The position numbers and the translations under genes were made by a program. Shown here in pieces: positions 16,951-25,677 of a stretch of DNA of 64,000 nt (position 1 is its first letter; each line of letters begins with the position of its first letter). This DNA is from JAUNSR01 sp036655355 (GTDB lineage: Bacteria; Bacteroidota; Bacteroidia; Bacteroidales; JAUNSR01): assembly GCA_036655355.1 (NCBI GenBank), contig JAVVQG010000007.1:62001-126000 (forward strand), read 5' to 3'. The notes under the pieces were generated by a model. That model made no database searches. It was given only the letters and a program-made list of their open reading frames with translations, and was not told the DNA's origin.

Positions 16951-17871
16951 ATGATATCTATTCTAATACCCGTTTACAACTACAATTGCAGCGAACTTAT
17001 CCGTGAGTTATCCGCTCAAAGAGATCAATATGACAGTGCATCCGAAATTATTCTGATGGATGATGGCTCCTCTATATTTAAAAATAAGAATGAAATGGCG
17101 GCACGCAAGCATGGTTGTGAGTATATCGAACTCCCGGAAAATATAGGGAGATCTGCCATTCGCAACAAACTCGCAGCTCAAGCGCATTATGACTGGTTGA
17201 TATTCTTAGACTGTGACTCTCGAATTCCGGAAAAAGACTTTCTTAAAAAGTACTTAGATGAACGTGATCAGAATAGAGACGATGTGATTTGCGGTGGTAG
17301 GATTTTTGAAAAAAAGGAGTTGGTAGGAACCCACTGTTCCTTACATTGGCATTGTGGTGTTTATCGAGAACCGAGTGCATCGAGCACCCAGAAGAGAAAA
17401 CAATTTCTCTCGAATAATTTCATGATTAGCCGTGAGTTATTCAGAAAAGTCAAATTCGAGGAACAACTTAAGGAGTATGGACATGAGGATACGCTCTTCG
17501 GTATTCAACTGCGTCGTCGCGGAGTTGATATCCGGTATATCAATAATCCGGTTTTTCATGAAGGACTGGATGATAACAACTCTTTCCTGCTCAAATACAA
17601 GAAATCTTTATCAAACCTCAAGTTATTAAAAGAGAACTACCTGCTTCCAGAGGATGAAAGAGAGATCAAAATACTCCATCTTTATAATCGAATCAGCTCT
17701 TTGAAGTTAGACGGCGTGTTTGCGTTCCTTTATAAAGAATACGCCCGATTGGCAGAGAGGCAATTAAAAAGCAAAAAGCCGAATTTGATACTTTTTGATT
17801 TGTATAAACTCGGCTTTCTGTGTTATATTATGCTTTCTGACCCGCAACAACCACGTAGAAATTCTCTTTGA
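16951..17871 (+). CDS. family 2 glycosyltransferase
   Basis: The start at 16951 gives MISILIPVYNYN, the usual beginning of a GT2 domain; the upstream in-frame extension (from 16783) runs antisense through the flavoprotein gene and is rejected. 306 residues. ILMDDGSS near residues 36-43 and FLDCDSRI near 91-98 (DxD-like) are the nucleotide-sugar and metal-binding motifs; GHEDTLFG near 181-188 is the acceptor/base region. No membrane segment, so probably cytoplasmic face. The acceptor is unknown. Its 3' end overlaps the convergent M16 gene by 44 bases. Confidence 0.85.
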   Translation: MISILIPVYNYNCSELIRELSAQRDQYDSASEIILMDDGSSIFKNKNEMAARKHGCEYIELPENIGRSAIRNKLAAQAHYDWLIFLDCDSRIPEKDFLKKYLDERDQNRDDVICGGRIFEKKELVGTHCSLHWHCGVYREPSASSTQKRKQFLSNNFMISRELFRKVKFEEQLKEYGHEDTLFGIQLRRRGVDIRYINNPVFHEGLDDNNSFLLKYKKSLSNLKLLKENYLLPEDEREIKILHLYNRISSLKLDGVFAFLYKEYARLAERQLKSKKPNLILFDLYKLGFLCYIMLSDPQQPRRNSL

Positions 17872-19111
17872 TGAAATACTTCCTTGCAAGATCGAGTATC
17901 TCATCGGGAGTGATGCTTTGGATAGCCTCAATCATCTGATAATAATAGGATGTATCCATGTTATTCGCAAGTAATGACTGATGTGCGTCCGCTATTGAAA
18001 ACGGACCATCAAAAAGTCGGGCTATTTCTCCCATCAAATATCCTCGAATCATCAACATCTCCTCCTCTTCCACTTTTTCGATTCTCAGACGCTCTATCTC
18101 TTTAAATACCTCTTCGATTAGAAGTTCTGTATATTCAGTAGCCGTTTGAGTCGAGATACTTAAATAGGAAGCATTCTTCAACGTTGTAATCGAGGATCCT
18201 ATGCCATAGGTATATCCTTTATCTTCACGAATATTAGCCATTAAGCGACTTCCGAAATACCCTCCGAGTAGAGTATTTAGAATTCTCAGTTTCGGATAAT
18301 CGGGATGCTCACGTCCTACGACGGGTAGACCAATGCGAACCGCCGATTGCAACGCATCTTTCTTTTCGATCAAATATCGGCCCGGAGTTGCCGTCTTGAT
18401 CGAGAACTCTTTGGCACTATCCTGCAAATCGCCGCCCCATTTTTCTTTTCCGAAAAGAGCGATCACTTCATCTAAGATTTCCTGAGTTACACGTCCGGTA
18501 AGTATGATCCTGCAGTTCGCCGAATTATAATAACTGCGGTGAAACTCTTTTAGGTCATCTGCGGTCAGTTTATCAAAAGCCTCAAGATTGGCATGTTGGC
18601 CGTAAGGATACTCAGAACTGAATAGTAATTCGATGAATTTATTAAAAGCCTGAACCTGCACACGCTCCTCCTCCACTAGAAACTGCTGCTTTCTTCTACT
18701 GCGGATCACATTGAATTCATCCTCATTGAAAAGAGGAGTCTTTACAATCTTCTCCAAAAGCGGAAGCGTATGTTTGGAATGTTTGTTCAGAGAATAGAGT
18801 GTAACATAGGAGTTATGAAAGGTAGCAGATGGTTGCAGCCATGCCCCATAATAATCTAATTGCTCAGCTACCTCTTGCGAGGTAAGCCCATCCACACCCT
18901 CTTTCAACAAAAGATTGGTAAACATCGCGGTAAGAGGTTTCTTTTGGTCCCATTTACCCGCCCCGAACATAAGGTCAATGCGGGTCACCTCTTGTTCACC
19001 CATATCTAGGATGTGAATATCAATTCCGTTAGGTGCTTTTACCACTTTCGTTTCGGGAATATTGATCGTATTAATCGGCTCTGCAGCCGGTTGAATTTTT
19101 CTATCTAACAT
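17828..19111 (-). CDS. M16 (insulinase) family protein lacking the zinc motif
   Basis: 427 residues covering the two-domain M16B half-clam. The place of the HxxEH zinc site (normally HLLEHMLF-like) reads MFTNLLLKEG near residues 63-72, so the metal ligands are missing; the rest of the fold, such as GGYFGSRLMANIREDKGYTYG, is well kept. Seen: motif loss. Known: M16B proteases often pair a catalytic with a non-catalytic subunit. Inferred: this is the non-catalytic type, yet no catalytic partner is adjacent. Upstream on the same strand is kdsB (11 bases), suggesting cotranscription. Confidence 0.85.
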   Translation of the reverse strand: MLDRKIQPAAEPINTINIPETKVVKAPNGIDIHILDMGEQEVTRIDLMFGAGKWDQKKPLTAMFTNLLLKEGVDGLTSQEVAEQLDYYGAWLQPSATFHNSYVTLYSLNKHSKHTLPLLEKIVKTPLFNEDEFNVIRSRRKQQFLVEEERVQVQAFNKFIELLFSSEYPYGQHANLEAFDKLTADDLKEFHRSYYNSANCRIILTGRVTQEILDEVIALFGKEKWGGDLQDSAKEFSIKTATPGRYLIEKKDALQSAVRIGLPVVGREHPDYPKLRILNTLLGGYFGSRLMANIREDKGYTYGIGSSITTLKNASYLSISTQTATEYTELLIEEVFKEIERLRIEKVEEEEMLMIRGYLMGEIARLFDGPFSIADAHQSLLANNMDTSYYYQMIEAIQSITPDEILDLARKYFIKENFYVVVAGQKA

Positions 19112-19122
19112 TATATTATTCT

Positions 19123-19878
19123 TTATTTTTCATTTCGTTGAAAAAAAGCGATCGCTTTTTCCAGATCGTCGGGGGTATCGATACCGATGGTTTCTTCTTG
19201 TGTTATTCCCACCTTAATCTTATAACCGTTTTCAATCCATCGTAATTGTTCCAGTGATTCTGCAATTTCAAGTTCTCCCTGTGGCAAGGCGGTTATCTCC
19301 TTCAGCACATCTGCTCGATAAGCATAAAGTCCGATGTGCTTATAAAAAGTATGATGCTTCAACCATTTTTCCTGCGGATGGTTCCGAAGAAAAGGAATAA
19401 CCGAGCGACTAAAACAGATTGCCTCCTGCTTCTTATTTAGAACAACTTTAGGCGAGTTTGGGTTTAAAAGGGCATCCATACCGTCACTTTCGCAGAACGG
19501 TTTAACCAATGTAGCTATTTGAGTGTCTTTTGACTCAAAACAGGATTTAATTAATTCGATCTGTGTTTTTTGTATAAAAGGCTCATCTCCCTGAATATTA
19601 ACAACTACATCAAATCCTTCTCCCGCTTTTTGATACGCCTCAAAGCATCGGTCGGTACCACTTTGATGAGTCGTAGCCGTTTCTACAACTTTCCCTCCAA
19701 AAGAATGAACTACATCAATAATACGCTGATCATCCGTAGCAACGACCACATCGTCTAGAATTCCGGCTACTTTTTCGTATACTCGCTGAATCATCGGTTT
19801 ACCGGCCAGATCGGCCAATGGTTTTCCGGGAAAACGCGTAGATGCGTATCGAGCTGGAATAATGCCTAATATTTTCAT
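19123..19878 (-). CDS. kdsB: CMP-KDO synthetase (3-deoxy-manno-octulosonate cytidylyltransferase)
   Basis: 251 residues from the ATG at 19878, where MKILGIIPARYASTRFPGKP provides the nucleotide-binding loop; the in-frame ATG at 19905 would overlap the upstream gene and adds a non-conserved tail. Further motifs are VVNIQGDEPF and ATLVKPF. Activates KDO with CTP for lipopolysaccharide core synthesis in the cytoplasm. It lies between the NfeD-type protease gene and the M16-like gene on one strand. Confidence 0.95.
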   Translation of the reverse strand: MKILGIIPARYASTRFPGKPLADLAGKPMIQRVYEKVAGILDDVVVATDDQRIIDVVHSFGGKVVETATTHQSGTDRCFEAYQKAGEGFDVVVNIQGDEPFIQKTQIELIKSCFESKDTQIATLVKPFCESDGMDALLNPNSPKVVLNKKQEAICFSRSVIPFLRNHPQEKWLKHHTFYKHIGLYAYRADVLKEITALPQGELEIAESLEQLRWIENGYKIKVGITQEETIGIDTPDDLEKAIAFFQRNEK

Positions 19879-19894
19879 CATCTTCAAATTTATA

Positions 19895-21283
19895 TTACTC
19901 TTCAATAATCACATATAATTGTGCATTCTCATACTTTACGACTTTAACTACTTTACCTTTATCAATATATCCGTATAAAGCCACTGCATCAAAGTACTCA
20001 TTGTCGAGAAGCACTTTTCCGGCCGGTCTGAGAATGGTACCCGCCACTCCGATACGACCGATCAACTCTTTTCCTTTCATGGGAACCGCAATAAATCCAT
20101 CGTGCAGACTTTCCTCTTTGGTAAGCGCAACACGACGTAGAAACCCGCGACGTCCTATCCGATTCATCAAAAGCAGCATTGCCGCAAATCCAAGTCCAAG
20201 GCCAACTACCACGGTCAAGACCGCTTTATTGGCATCCGGAATCTCTACTCCCTGAAAGTCTAAATTCCAGTTATTAATCAACGCAAAAATCAACGCTGCT
20301 GTCATTAACAAGACGCCCAGGATACCCGCTATTCCGAATCCCGGGAAAAGGAAGAGTTCAAGAATCAAAAGGATGATACCGATAAAAAACAGTGCTATTT
20401 CCCAATATTGTGCCAATCCCTCCAGATAAAGCGGAGCAAAATAAAGAGCGGCTGCGGTTAAAGCGGCAATCGTTGGAAACCCAACACCCGGAGATTGCAG
20501 TTCATAATAAATACCAAGCACGATAATCATTATTAGGAAGGCCTGGATGCCGGGTGAGGTCAGCCACCCCATTACATTATCCATCGTGGTGGGACGGTAA
20601 TGACGGATTTCATAATCGGTTTGTCTAAACCTATTCTTTATGATATCGTCTATATTGGAAGCCTCCCCTTCGCAAAAACGGTATTTAATTGCCTCGGAAG
20701 TGGTAAACGTAAGCACTTTCGTACTGTCTACCAGTCCCGGTACCACGACCCTTTCGTCAACCATAGCCTCCGCAATGAGCGGATCCCGTCGCCACACCTC
20801 CTTTTTAACCCCATTTTCTATGATTGTATCTTTTCCGTGCGATTCTGCTGTTGATCGGATGGTTGACCGCATGTAAGACTGATACTTGTCCGGCATTGCC
20901 GCTCCGGTTTGATTAACCACGGTCACTGCACCTATATTTGCTCCGGGCCTCATGTAAATAGAGTCACAAGCGATCGCGATCAAAGCTCCTGCAGAGGCTG
21001 CATTGTTATCTATAAAAGCATATACAGGAAACGTTGAATTCAAAATAGCCGTTCGAATAGAATCTGCATGAACCACAGTACCTCCGTAAGTGTTCATATT
21101 AAGAAACACACCGTCTGCATTTTGAGCTGCAGCTTCATTGAGTCCTTTTTTTACATAAATCCAAGTGGTGCTTCCGATCTCTTTTTTTAGATCGATCTGA
21201 TAGTAAACCTTCTTCTGAGCATATGAGGAGAGGATACTCAGATATATGAAAAAGGATAAAAGTGCTTTGATTCGGTGATTCAT
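19895..21283 (-). CDS. NfeD / ClpP-class membrane serine protease
   Basis: 462 residues from the ATG at 21283, which begins a signal peptide ending near SYAQ. An N-terminal ClpP/SDH-like serine protease domain holds the nucleophile in NNAASAGALIA (Ser 97 counted from this start), followed by about four membrane segments and a C-terminal NfeD OB-fold domain (GRIGVAGTILRPAGKV). Members cleave or chaperone membrane proteins such as stomatin-like partners. No stomatin/flotillin gene is adjacent. It overlaps or abuts kdsB and is probably first in that operon. Confidence 0.88.
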   Translation of the reverse strand: MNHRIKALLSFFIYLSILSSYAQKKVYYQIDLKKEIGSTTWIYVKKGLNEAAAQNADGVFLNMNTYGGTVVHADSIRTAILNSTFPVYAFIDNNAASAGALIAIACDSIYMRPGANIGAVTVVNQTGAAMPDKYQSYMRSTIRSTAESHGKDTIIENGVKKEVWRRDPLIAEAMVDERVVVPGLVDSTKVLTFTTSEAIKYRFCEGEASNIDDIIKNRFRQTDYEIRHYRPTTMDNVMGWLTSPGIQAFLIMIIVLGIYYELQSPGVGFPTIAALTAAALYFAPLYLEGLAQYWEIALFFIGIILLILELFLFPGFGIAGILGVLLMTAALIFALINNWNLDFQGVEIPDANKAVLTVVVGLGLGFAAMLLLMNRIGRRGFLRRVALTKEESLHDGFIAVPMKGKELIGRIGVAGTILRPAGKVLLDNEYFDAVALYGYIDKGKVVKVVKYENAQLYVIIEE

Positions 21284-21506
21284 AGTGTATTCATTAATCA
21301 ATAAAAAAATACATAACCTTTATGCTAACAAAGATAATCATTTTAAACAAGCGGACTTCTTATTAACTATGTATGTTTAAATAACACAAAATTATTCAGA
21401 AGGTATAATTAATATGAATTATTATAAAATCCAGAAACAATACCGCCATTACATATGTTATAACACCGAATTCTCCTAAATCTTAACAATTCTAACACAC
21501 CGGCTT

Positions 21507-22019
21507 ATGGAATCAGTAAAGTTGCCCGAATTCCAGGATAAATTATTAGAGCTACAGGATAATTTGTTGAATTTTGCTTACATGTTGACTTCTAATCGTG
21601 AAGAAGCTAAGGATTTATTACAGGATACAACCTTAAAAGCTCTTGATAATCGGGACAAGTATATTGACAATGTCAATTTTAAAGGTTGGGTATTTACGAT
21701 TATGCGTAATATCTTCATAAATAATTATAGAAGAGTTGTGCGTAATCAAACTATTGTTGACCAGACGGAAGACTTATACCATTTGAATCTTCCTCAGGAA
21801 TCTGGATTTGATACACCGGAGGGCTCTTTTACTGTAAAAGAGATCACAAAGGCTATAAACGGTTTTGCCGACGAATACAAAATACCTTTCTCTATGCATG
21901 TCGCGGGGTATAAGTATCATGAAATTGCAAACAAGATGAATCTGCCGTTAGGCACAGTTAAAAGTCGCATCTTTTTTGCAAGACAAAGACTCCAGGATAT
22001 GTTGAGGGATTATAAGTAA
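21507..22019 (+). CDS. ECF-type sigma-70 factor
   Basis: 170 residues with region 2 (about residues 12-75, including EAKDLLQDTTLKAL and FKGWVFTIMRNIFINNYRR) and region 4 (about 110-165, with the helix-turn-helix YHEIANKMNLPLGTVKSRI). No anti-sigma gene lies on either side. It is monocistronic: a strong hairpin follows 52 bases after the stop. Its targets cannot be read from the window. Orphan ECF factors of this size are common in Bacteroidales. Confidence 0.92.
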   Translation: MESVKLPEFQDKLLELQDNLLNFAYMLTSNREEAKDLLQDTTLKALDNRDKYIDNVNFKGWVFTIMRNIFINNYRRVVRNQTIVDQTEDLYHLNLPQESGFDTPEGSFTVKEITKAINGFADEYKIPFSMHVAGYKYHEIANKMNLPLGTVKSRIFFARQRLQDMLRDYK

Positions 22020-22318
22020 TCTGTTGGCATAAATATCTGAATTAAATTTTCTTTCCATTTTTGGAAAAATGCAGGAATGCCGTGAATAATTTAGGAGAAA
22101 TTCACGGCATTCCTGCGTTTAATCGCATCATCTTATTTAATACATGCTCTTTCAGATTAATTAGAGAAAAAGTGAAGCCTAAAACAAAACCGAACACATC
22201 CTCCTGATGTTTTATTATCAAAGGCTTTAGGTCTGTCTTTCTGTTATCTGAACGAATAAAAAGAAAGACAAATTTGCGCCGAATGTAAAACCAGGTGCAA
22301 ATAAAATGAGGATGTAAA
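22020..22318. other. intergenic gap after the ECF sigma gene
   Basis: Holds the ECF terminator (22071-22116), then AT-rich sequence. CAAATTTG at 22269-22276 differs by one base from the -7 consensus and may begin the transcript of the following lipoprotein gene. Nothing else recognised; a minus-strand frame here has no coding features. Confidence 0.4.
22071..22116 (+). terminator. terminator of the ECF sigma gene
   Basis: A perfect 16-base inverted repeat (22071-22086 with 22101-22116) with a 14-base loop, followed by GTTT. Confidence 0.85.
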
Positions 22319-23203
22319 ATGAGACGAATGAGAATCTTCCGAGTAGTTATTATCTGTTCTGCCCTGTTTCTTACTTTATATGCACTTACAAACTGTTGTA
22401 AAGATTGCAACAACGAAACAGAATCGGGTATACGGATCGATTGGTCACAAGTCTCATCCGACGCACCGATTCCCAACAATGTAAAACTCTTGTTCTTCTC
22501 TCAAGACGACGAATTTATAAAATTGATAACCTCTCCCGCTACGCTCTATCAAGGAGAATTACCCCAAACTACAAGGTTTCTATTGGCTTTAGGAAACAAA
22601 ACATCATCCTCCGAGTTTCGCAACCTCGAGGATTTCAGTGAATCAGAAGCGTGGCTTCCAGCTTTGTTTACGATTAACGACACGACCATCATCAGTGAGT
22701 CGGGTTGGATTTACAGGGGATTCTTAAAGATTGAAAACCCAACAGACGTTCAATTAAGAGAATTTACCGTGATGATGGAACAGTGTAACCGAATTATCCG
22801 GTTTATTCTAAATATAAAAGGAACAGGAGAAATAGTGGAAATAGTTGGTGAAATCACCGGACTTTCAAGAGGAGTAAACTTTGCCACCTCTAAAAATCTT
22901 TCACAAACCGGAGTTTCCCAGCTAGAATTCATGAAGTTAGGGGATAACTTCGTTTCAGAAATTAATTGTTTTGGTGTTTCTCCCCTAAACCAAGAAAATA
23001 AACTGATTCTTATATTCCGGTTTTCAAATGGAAAAACGAGAAAGACAATTGTTGATGTAACCAATCAGTTGTTAAAGGCAAACCAGAACAAACCGATTCC
23101 GCTGCAAATTCCGATTTCATTTGACTTTTCAACCCAAGCTTCCGTCGATGGCTCTATCGCTCCATGGGAAGAGGGTAATGAAATAAAAATCGTCGTTAAT
23201 TAA
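22319..23203 (+). CDS. DUF5119/FimB-Mfa2-like lipoprotein
   Basis: 294 residues with a lipoprotein signal (LYALTNCCKD, Cys near residue 26). The body is beta-rich: an N-terminal IRIDWSQ...PNNVKLLFF strand pair and a C-terminal half with DVTNQLL and a final EEGNEIKIVVN, resembling the DUF5119 and fimbrial anchor (FimB/Mfa2) families of Bacteroidales. Such proteins anchor or regulate fimbriae, or act as surface lipoproteins of unknown role. No fimbrillin gene is adjacent, so a fimbrial role is not established. Confidence 0.6.
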   Translation: MRRMRIFRVVIICSALFLTLYALTNCCKDCNNETESGIRIDWSQVSSDAPIPNNVKLLFFSQDDEFIKLITSPATLYQGELPQTTRFLLALGNKTSSSEFRNLEDFSESEAWLPALFTINDTTIISESGWIYRGFLKIENPTDVQLREFTVMMEQCNRIIRFILNIKGTGEIVEIVGEITGLSRGVNFATSKNLSQTGVSQLEFMKLGDNFVSEINCFGVSPLNQENKLILIFRFSNGKTRKTIVDVTNQLLKANQNKPIPLQIPISFDFSTQASVDGSIAPWEEGNEIKIVVN

Positions 23204-23235
23204 CACTATCGTATAATATTCAAACTTAAAGGATT

Positions 23236-23580
23236 ATGTTACAACATCTATCGAAAAAACTATTTATAGAGAGAATCGCTGATTACACCTCCTCGGACCG
23301 CTGGGATTTCAAAGTGAGCGTACCTACCTTGATCGTTTTTCACACGGAGATACATCTTTATGAAAAAGGGTTCAGAGATGTGTACGATACTTTAGTTGAG
23401 AAGTTTCCTTTACTTAAATGTTATGAAGTTTTGGAAAATGAAGACCCTGAGATAGCCGCTGCTTATCTAATTAAAGACTTTCCGGCTACAATGTTTATAT
23501 CCACTTCTGAAAAAGCATTCGTAAAATCAGGATATCTTACTCCAGATGAAGCGATTGCTGATGTACAGAAAATTTACTAA
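23236..23580 (+). CDS. small thioredoxin-fold protein without CxxC
   Basis: 114 residues. The secondary-structure pattern matches thioredoxin: a strand VPTLIVFHTE where the WCxxC site normally begins, and KDFPATMFIS with the cis-Pro position near residue 85. The redox cysteines are absent (HTEIH instead). Cytoplasmic by the lack of a signal. It lies 32 bases after the lipoprotein gene and 18 bases before an 85-aa gene, suggesting an operon. It may be a binding or scaffold domain rather than an oxidoreductase. Confidence 0.6.
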   Translation: MLQHLSKKLFIERIADYTSSDRWDFKVSVPTLIVFHTEIHLYEKGFRDVYDTLVEKFPLLKCYEVLENEDPEIAAAYLIKDFPATMFISTSEKAFVKSGYLTPDEAIADVQKIY

Positions 23581-23598
23581 CCTCTAATTTGATTTATT

Positions 23599-23856
23599 AT
23601 GAGTAGAGAAGAAAATCCTTTCTCAGATAAACTGGATACTGAAGAAAGACGTGATTTAAATGATTCTGATTTCGGCCTTCCTGCCCAAAGAGCTTATCCG
23701 ATGCCTGATGCCGCACATGTGCGTGCTGCCGAGGCATATTTCAGATATTGCCCTGATAGTGAAAAACCGGAATTGGCTCGGAATATTTTGAAGAAAGCGC
23801 AAGAATATGGTGTTGATGTAAAAAGTCCTACGGTTTTGCAGTGGGCTCAGCAATAA
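23599..23856 (+). CDS. small hypothetical protein, 85 aa (DUF6582-like)
   Basis: A short acidic cytoplasmic protein with the segment DFGLPAQRAYPMPDAAHVRAA, which resembles the short conserved stretch of DUF6582-type proteins seen in diverse bacteria and phage contexts. No catalytic motif. It is preceded closely by the thioredoxin-fold gene and followed by a terminator-like hairpin, so it is probably last in that unit. No function can be assigned. Confidence 0.65.
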   Translation: MSREENPFSDKLDTEERRDLNDSDFGLPAQRAYPMPDAAHVRAAEAYFRYCPDSEKPELARNILKKAQEYGVDVKSPTVLQWAQQ

Positions 23857-23871
23857 CTCATCCAGATTCAG

Positions 23872-23927
23872 ATGACCCTCTTGTTTACTTGATCTTCGAA
23901 TAGGAATCATTTAATAAAGAGGGTCAT
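23872..23927 (+). terminator. hairpin after the 85-aa gene
   Basis: ATGACCCTCTT (23872-23882) pairs exactly with AAGAGGGTCAT (23917-23927); the loop is 34 bases, longer than usual. Confidence 0.55.
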
Positions 23928-23994
23928 TCCTGTTTATTTAATGAAACATGTACAAAACCAAGAGTGTTTTCTTGGGACAGCAACCGTTAATAAA

Positions 23995-24024
23995 TTGTTT
24001 TTACAACAAAAAACTTTAACTTCG
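23995..24024 (+). promoter_or_regulatory. promoter of mgsA
   Basis: TTG at 23995-23997 and TAACTTCG at 24017-24024 with 19 bases between; the -7 box differs from consensus by one base. It lies inside the upstream extension of the mgsA frame and supports the inner start at 24049. Confidence 0.5.
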
Positions 24025-24048
24025 TTCGTGATAACAAATAAACTAAAT

Positions 24049-24570
24049 ATGACAACAAGCACAAAACGTAAGATAGGATTGGTTGCGCATGATGCGATGA
24101 AACAGGAGCTAACAGAATGGGCTCTTCATAATTCTCATAAATTAATTGGACATAAGTTCTATGCAACTGGAACTACCGGTACAATTATCAAACAAGCTTT
24201 GGAGAAGAAACATCCTGATGTTGAATGGGATTTCACATTACTTAAATCCGGACCACTCGGTGGCGACCAACAGATGGGGTCTAGAATCGTAGACGGCGAA
24301 ATCGATTATTTGTTCTTCTTTACAGATCCCATGACGCTACAACCACACGATACCGATGTAAAGGCCTTGACGCGCCTTGCCGGAGTGGAAAATATCATTT
24401 TCTGCTGTAATCGCTCTACTGCAGACCACATCATTAGTAGTCCCCTATTCGAAGACGCAGAATATGTTCACATCCCGCGTGACTACACTTCATATGCGAA
24501 GCGCTTCGAAGAAAACAAAAATAAAATTGTAGAAACAGCGATTGAAAAAAGCGCTGCATCAAACGAATAA
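24049..24570 (+). CDS. mgsA: methylglyoxal synthase
   Basis: 173 residues from the ATG at 24049. The frame is open from 23941, but the extra 36 residues are not family-like and contain the promoter. Motifs: IGLVAHDAMK (phosphate site), ATGTTG, and KSGPLGGDQQMGSRI with the catalytic Asp. Converts dihydroxyacetone phosphate to methylglyoxal, a glycolytic bypass when phosphate is scarce. Cytoplasmic. Followed after about 40 bases by a hairpin. Confidence 0.93.
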   Translation: MTTSTKRKIGLVAHDAMKQELTEWALHNSHKLIGHKFYATGTTGTIIKQALEKKHPDVEWDFTLLKSGPLGGDQQMGSRIVDGEIDYLFFFTDPMTLQPHDTDVKALTRLAGVENIIFCCNRSTADHIISSPLFEDAEYVHIPRDYTSYAKRFEENKNKIVETAIEKSAASNE

Positions 24571-24608
24571 AAAAGGACTACTCTTTTTCTCGGAAGTCTG
24601 TAATTAAT

Positions 24609-24660
24609 GTTTCCGGCCTCTAAACTAAACACCTTTTCAATTTGTTTAGAGTCTGGAAAC
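24609..24660 (+). terminator. hairpin after mgsA
   Basis: GTTTCCGGCCTCTAAAC (24609-24625) pairs with 24644-24660 at 15 of 17 positions. No T-run follows, so it may be an attenuating structure rather than a full terminator. Confidence 0.5.
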
Positions 24661-24678
24661 CCACTAATTTATAAGACT

Positions 24679-24918
24679 ATGCCTATTCATGGATCAAAAA
24701 GAATGCTCGGAGAAACCGAACAGATTTTTCACAGCCGGTACGGCTGGATTTCATTGAATGAGTTCTTTGATCTGACTCCCGATCCCACTGAAGATCCGGA
24801 AGAAACATTTGAACAGGAACCTGAGTATCTCAGTCGTCTTTCAGGTGAATCCTTTGACCATTATGAAAAGAGAATAAGAGAAAATAGGGAATATTTAAAA
24901 CCGGAAGAGTCTGATTAG
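24679..24918 (+). CDS. small acidic hypothetical protein, 79 aa
   Basis: The frame opens at 24607, but that start lies in the hairpin; MPIHGSKRMLGETEQ at 24679 is the more credible start. The protein is acidic with a run of TPDPTEDPEETFEQEPEY in the middle and no membrane segment. It abuts the SDR gene (TAG then ATG without a gap), so the pair is almost certainly cotranscribed and translationally coupled. No family was recognised. Confidence 0.6.
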   Translation: MPIHGSKRMLGETEQIFHSRYGWISLNEFFDLTPDPTEDPEETFEQEPEYLSRLSGESFDHYEKRIRENREYLKPEESD

Positions 24919-25638
24919 ATGTATAAGGATAAAATCGTTATTATTACGGGCGCTGCCGGAGGAATTGGACGTTATCTTGTGAAAGGATATGCCGATGCAG
25001 GAGCCAGGGTATTCGCCATCGATATAAAAGAAACTACCTTCGATTATTACAATGTCACTTTTTGTCATATAGACATAAAAGATGCAGTTTCAGTGAAAGC
25101 CCTTTTTCAGAATGTAATACTTGAAAATGGGAAACCACACATCTTGATCAATAACGGAGCTGTTTCTAAATTCAATAAATCAATCTTTGAGATGACGGAC
25201 GAAGAGTTTCGGCAAGTCATAGAGGTAAATCTTTGCGGTACTTTCTATTGCTCCAGAGCCTTTATCCATGCGAATTCCGGCGAAAGTTATGGCAGGATCG
25301 TTAATATTGCTTCTACCCGATGGGCTCAGAATGAACCAGGATGGGAAGCGTACGGAGCATCAAAAGGGGGAATCGTTTCTTTAACAGGATCCATGGCGGT
25401 TTCTTTAAAAGATACTCCGATTACGGTTAATTCAATTAGTCCCGGGTGGATTGAAACAGAAAGTTTTGATTCGCTTCGTGAAATTGATCACCTACAACAC
25501 CCTTCGGGTCGTGTAGGAAAACCTGAAGATATTGTAAAAGCGGCAATGTTTCTTTCTGACCCGGGAAATGACTTTATTAACGGAGAGAATATCGTTATTG
25601 ACGGAGGTATGACAAAAAGAATGTTCTACGCTGAATAA
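24919..25638 (+). CDS. short-chain dehydrogenase/reductase
   Basis: 239 residues of the classical SDR type: TGAAGGIGRYL at residues 10-20 for NAD(P), NNGA near 91, the catalytic Ser in VNIASTRW and YGASKGG (Tyr/Lys pair), and SPGWIETE. Asp in the AIDIK strand end suggests a preference for NAD. Probably a 3-oxoacyl or polyol/steroid-like reductase; the substrate cannot be inferred. Directly follows the 79-aa gene and ends at a strong terminator. Confidence 0.88.
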   Translation: MYKDKIVIITGAAGGIGRYLVKGYADAGARVFAIDIKETTFDYYNVTFCHIDIKDAVSVKALFQNVILENGKPHILINNGAVSKFNKSIFEMTDEEFRQVIEVNLCGTFYCSRAFIHANSGESYGRIVNIASTRWAQNEPGWEAYGASKGGIVSLTGSMAVSLKDTPITVNSISPGWIETESFDSLREIDHLQHPSGRVGKPEDIVKAAMFLSDPGNDFINGENIVIDGGMTKRMFYAE

Positions 25639-25643
25639 AAAAC

Positions 25644-25677
25644 AAAAAAAGCATCGTCTAAAGGCGATGCTTTTTTT
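25644..25677. terminator. terminator after the SDR gene
   Basis: AAAAAAAGCATCG (25644-25656) pairs with CGATGCTTTTTTT (25665-25677), an 8-base loop, with a clear T-run. Confidence 0.92.

Noticed and set aside
22102..22479. 125-codon minus-strand frame after the ECF gene
   Set aside because: Begins inside the lipoprotein gene and ends in the ECF terminator; no conserved motif.
24607..24678. upstream start of the 79-aa gene
   Set aside because: The start lies inside the mgsA hairpin and gives a non-conserved tail.
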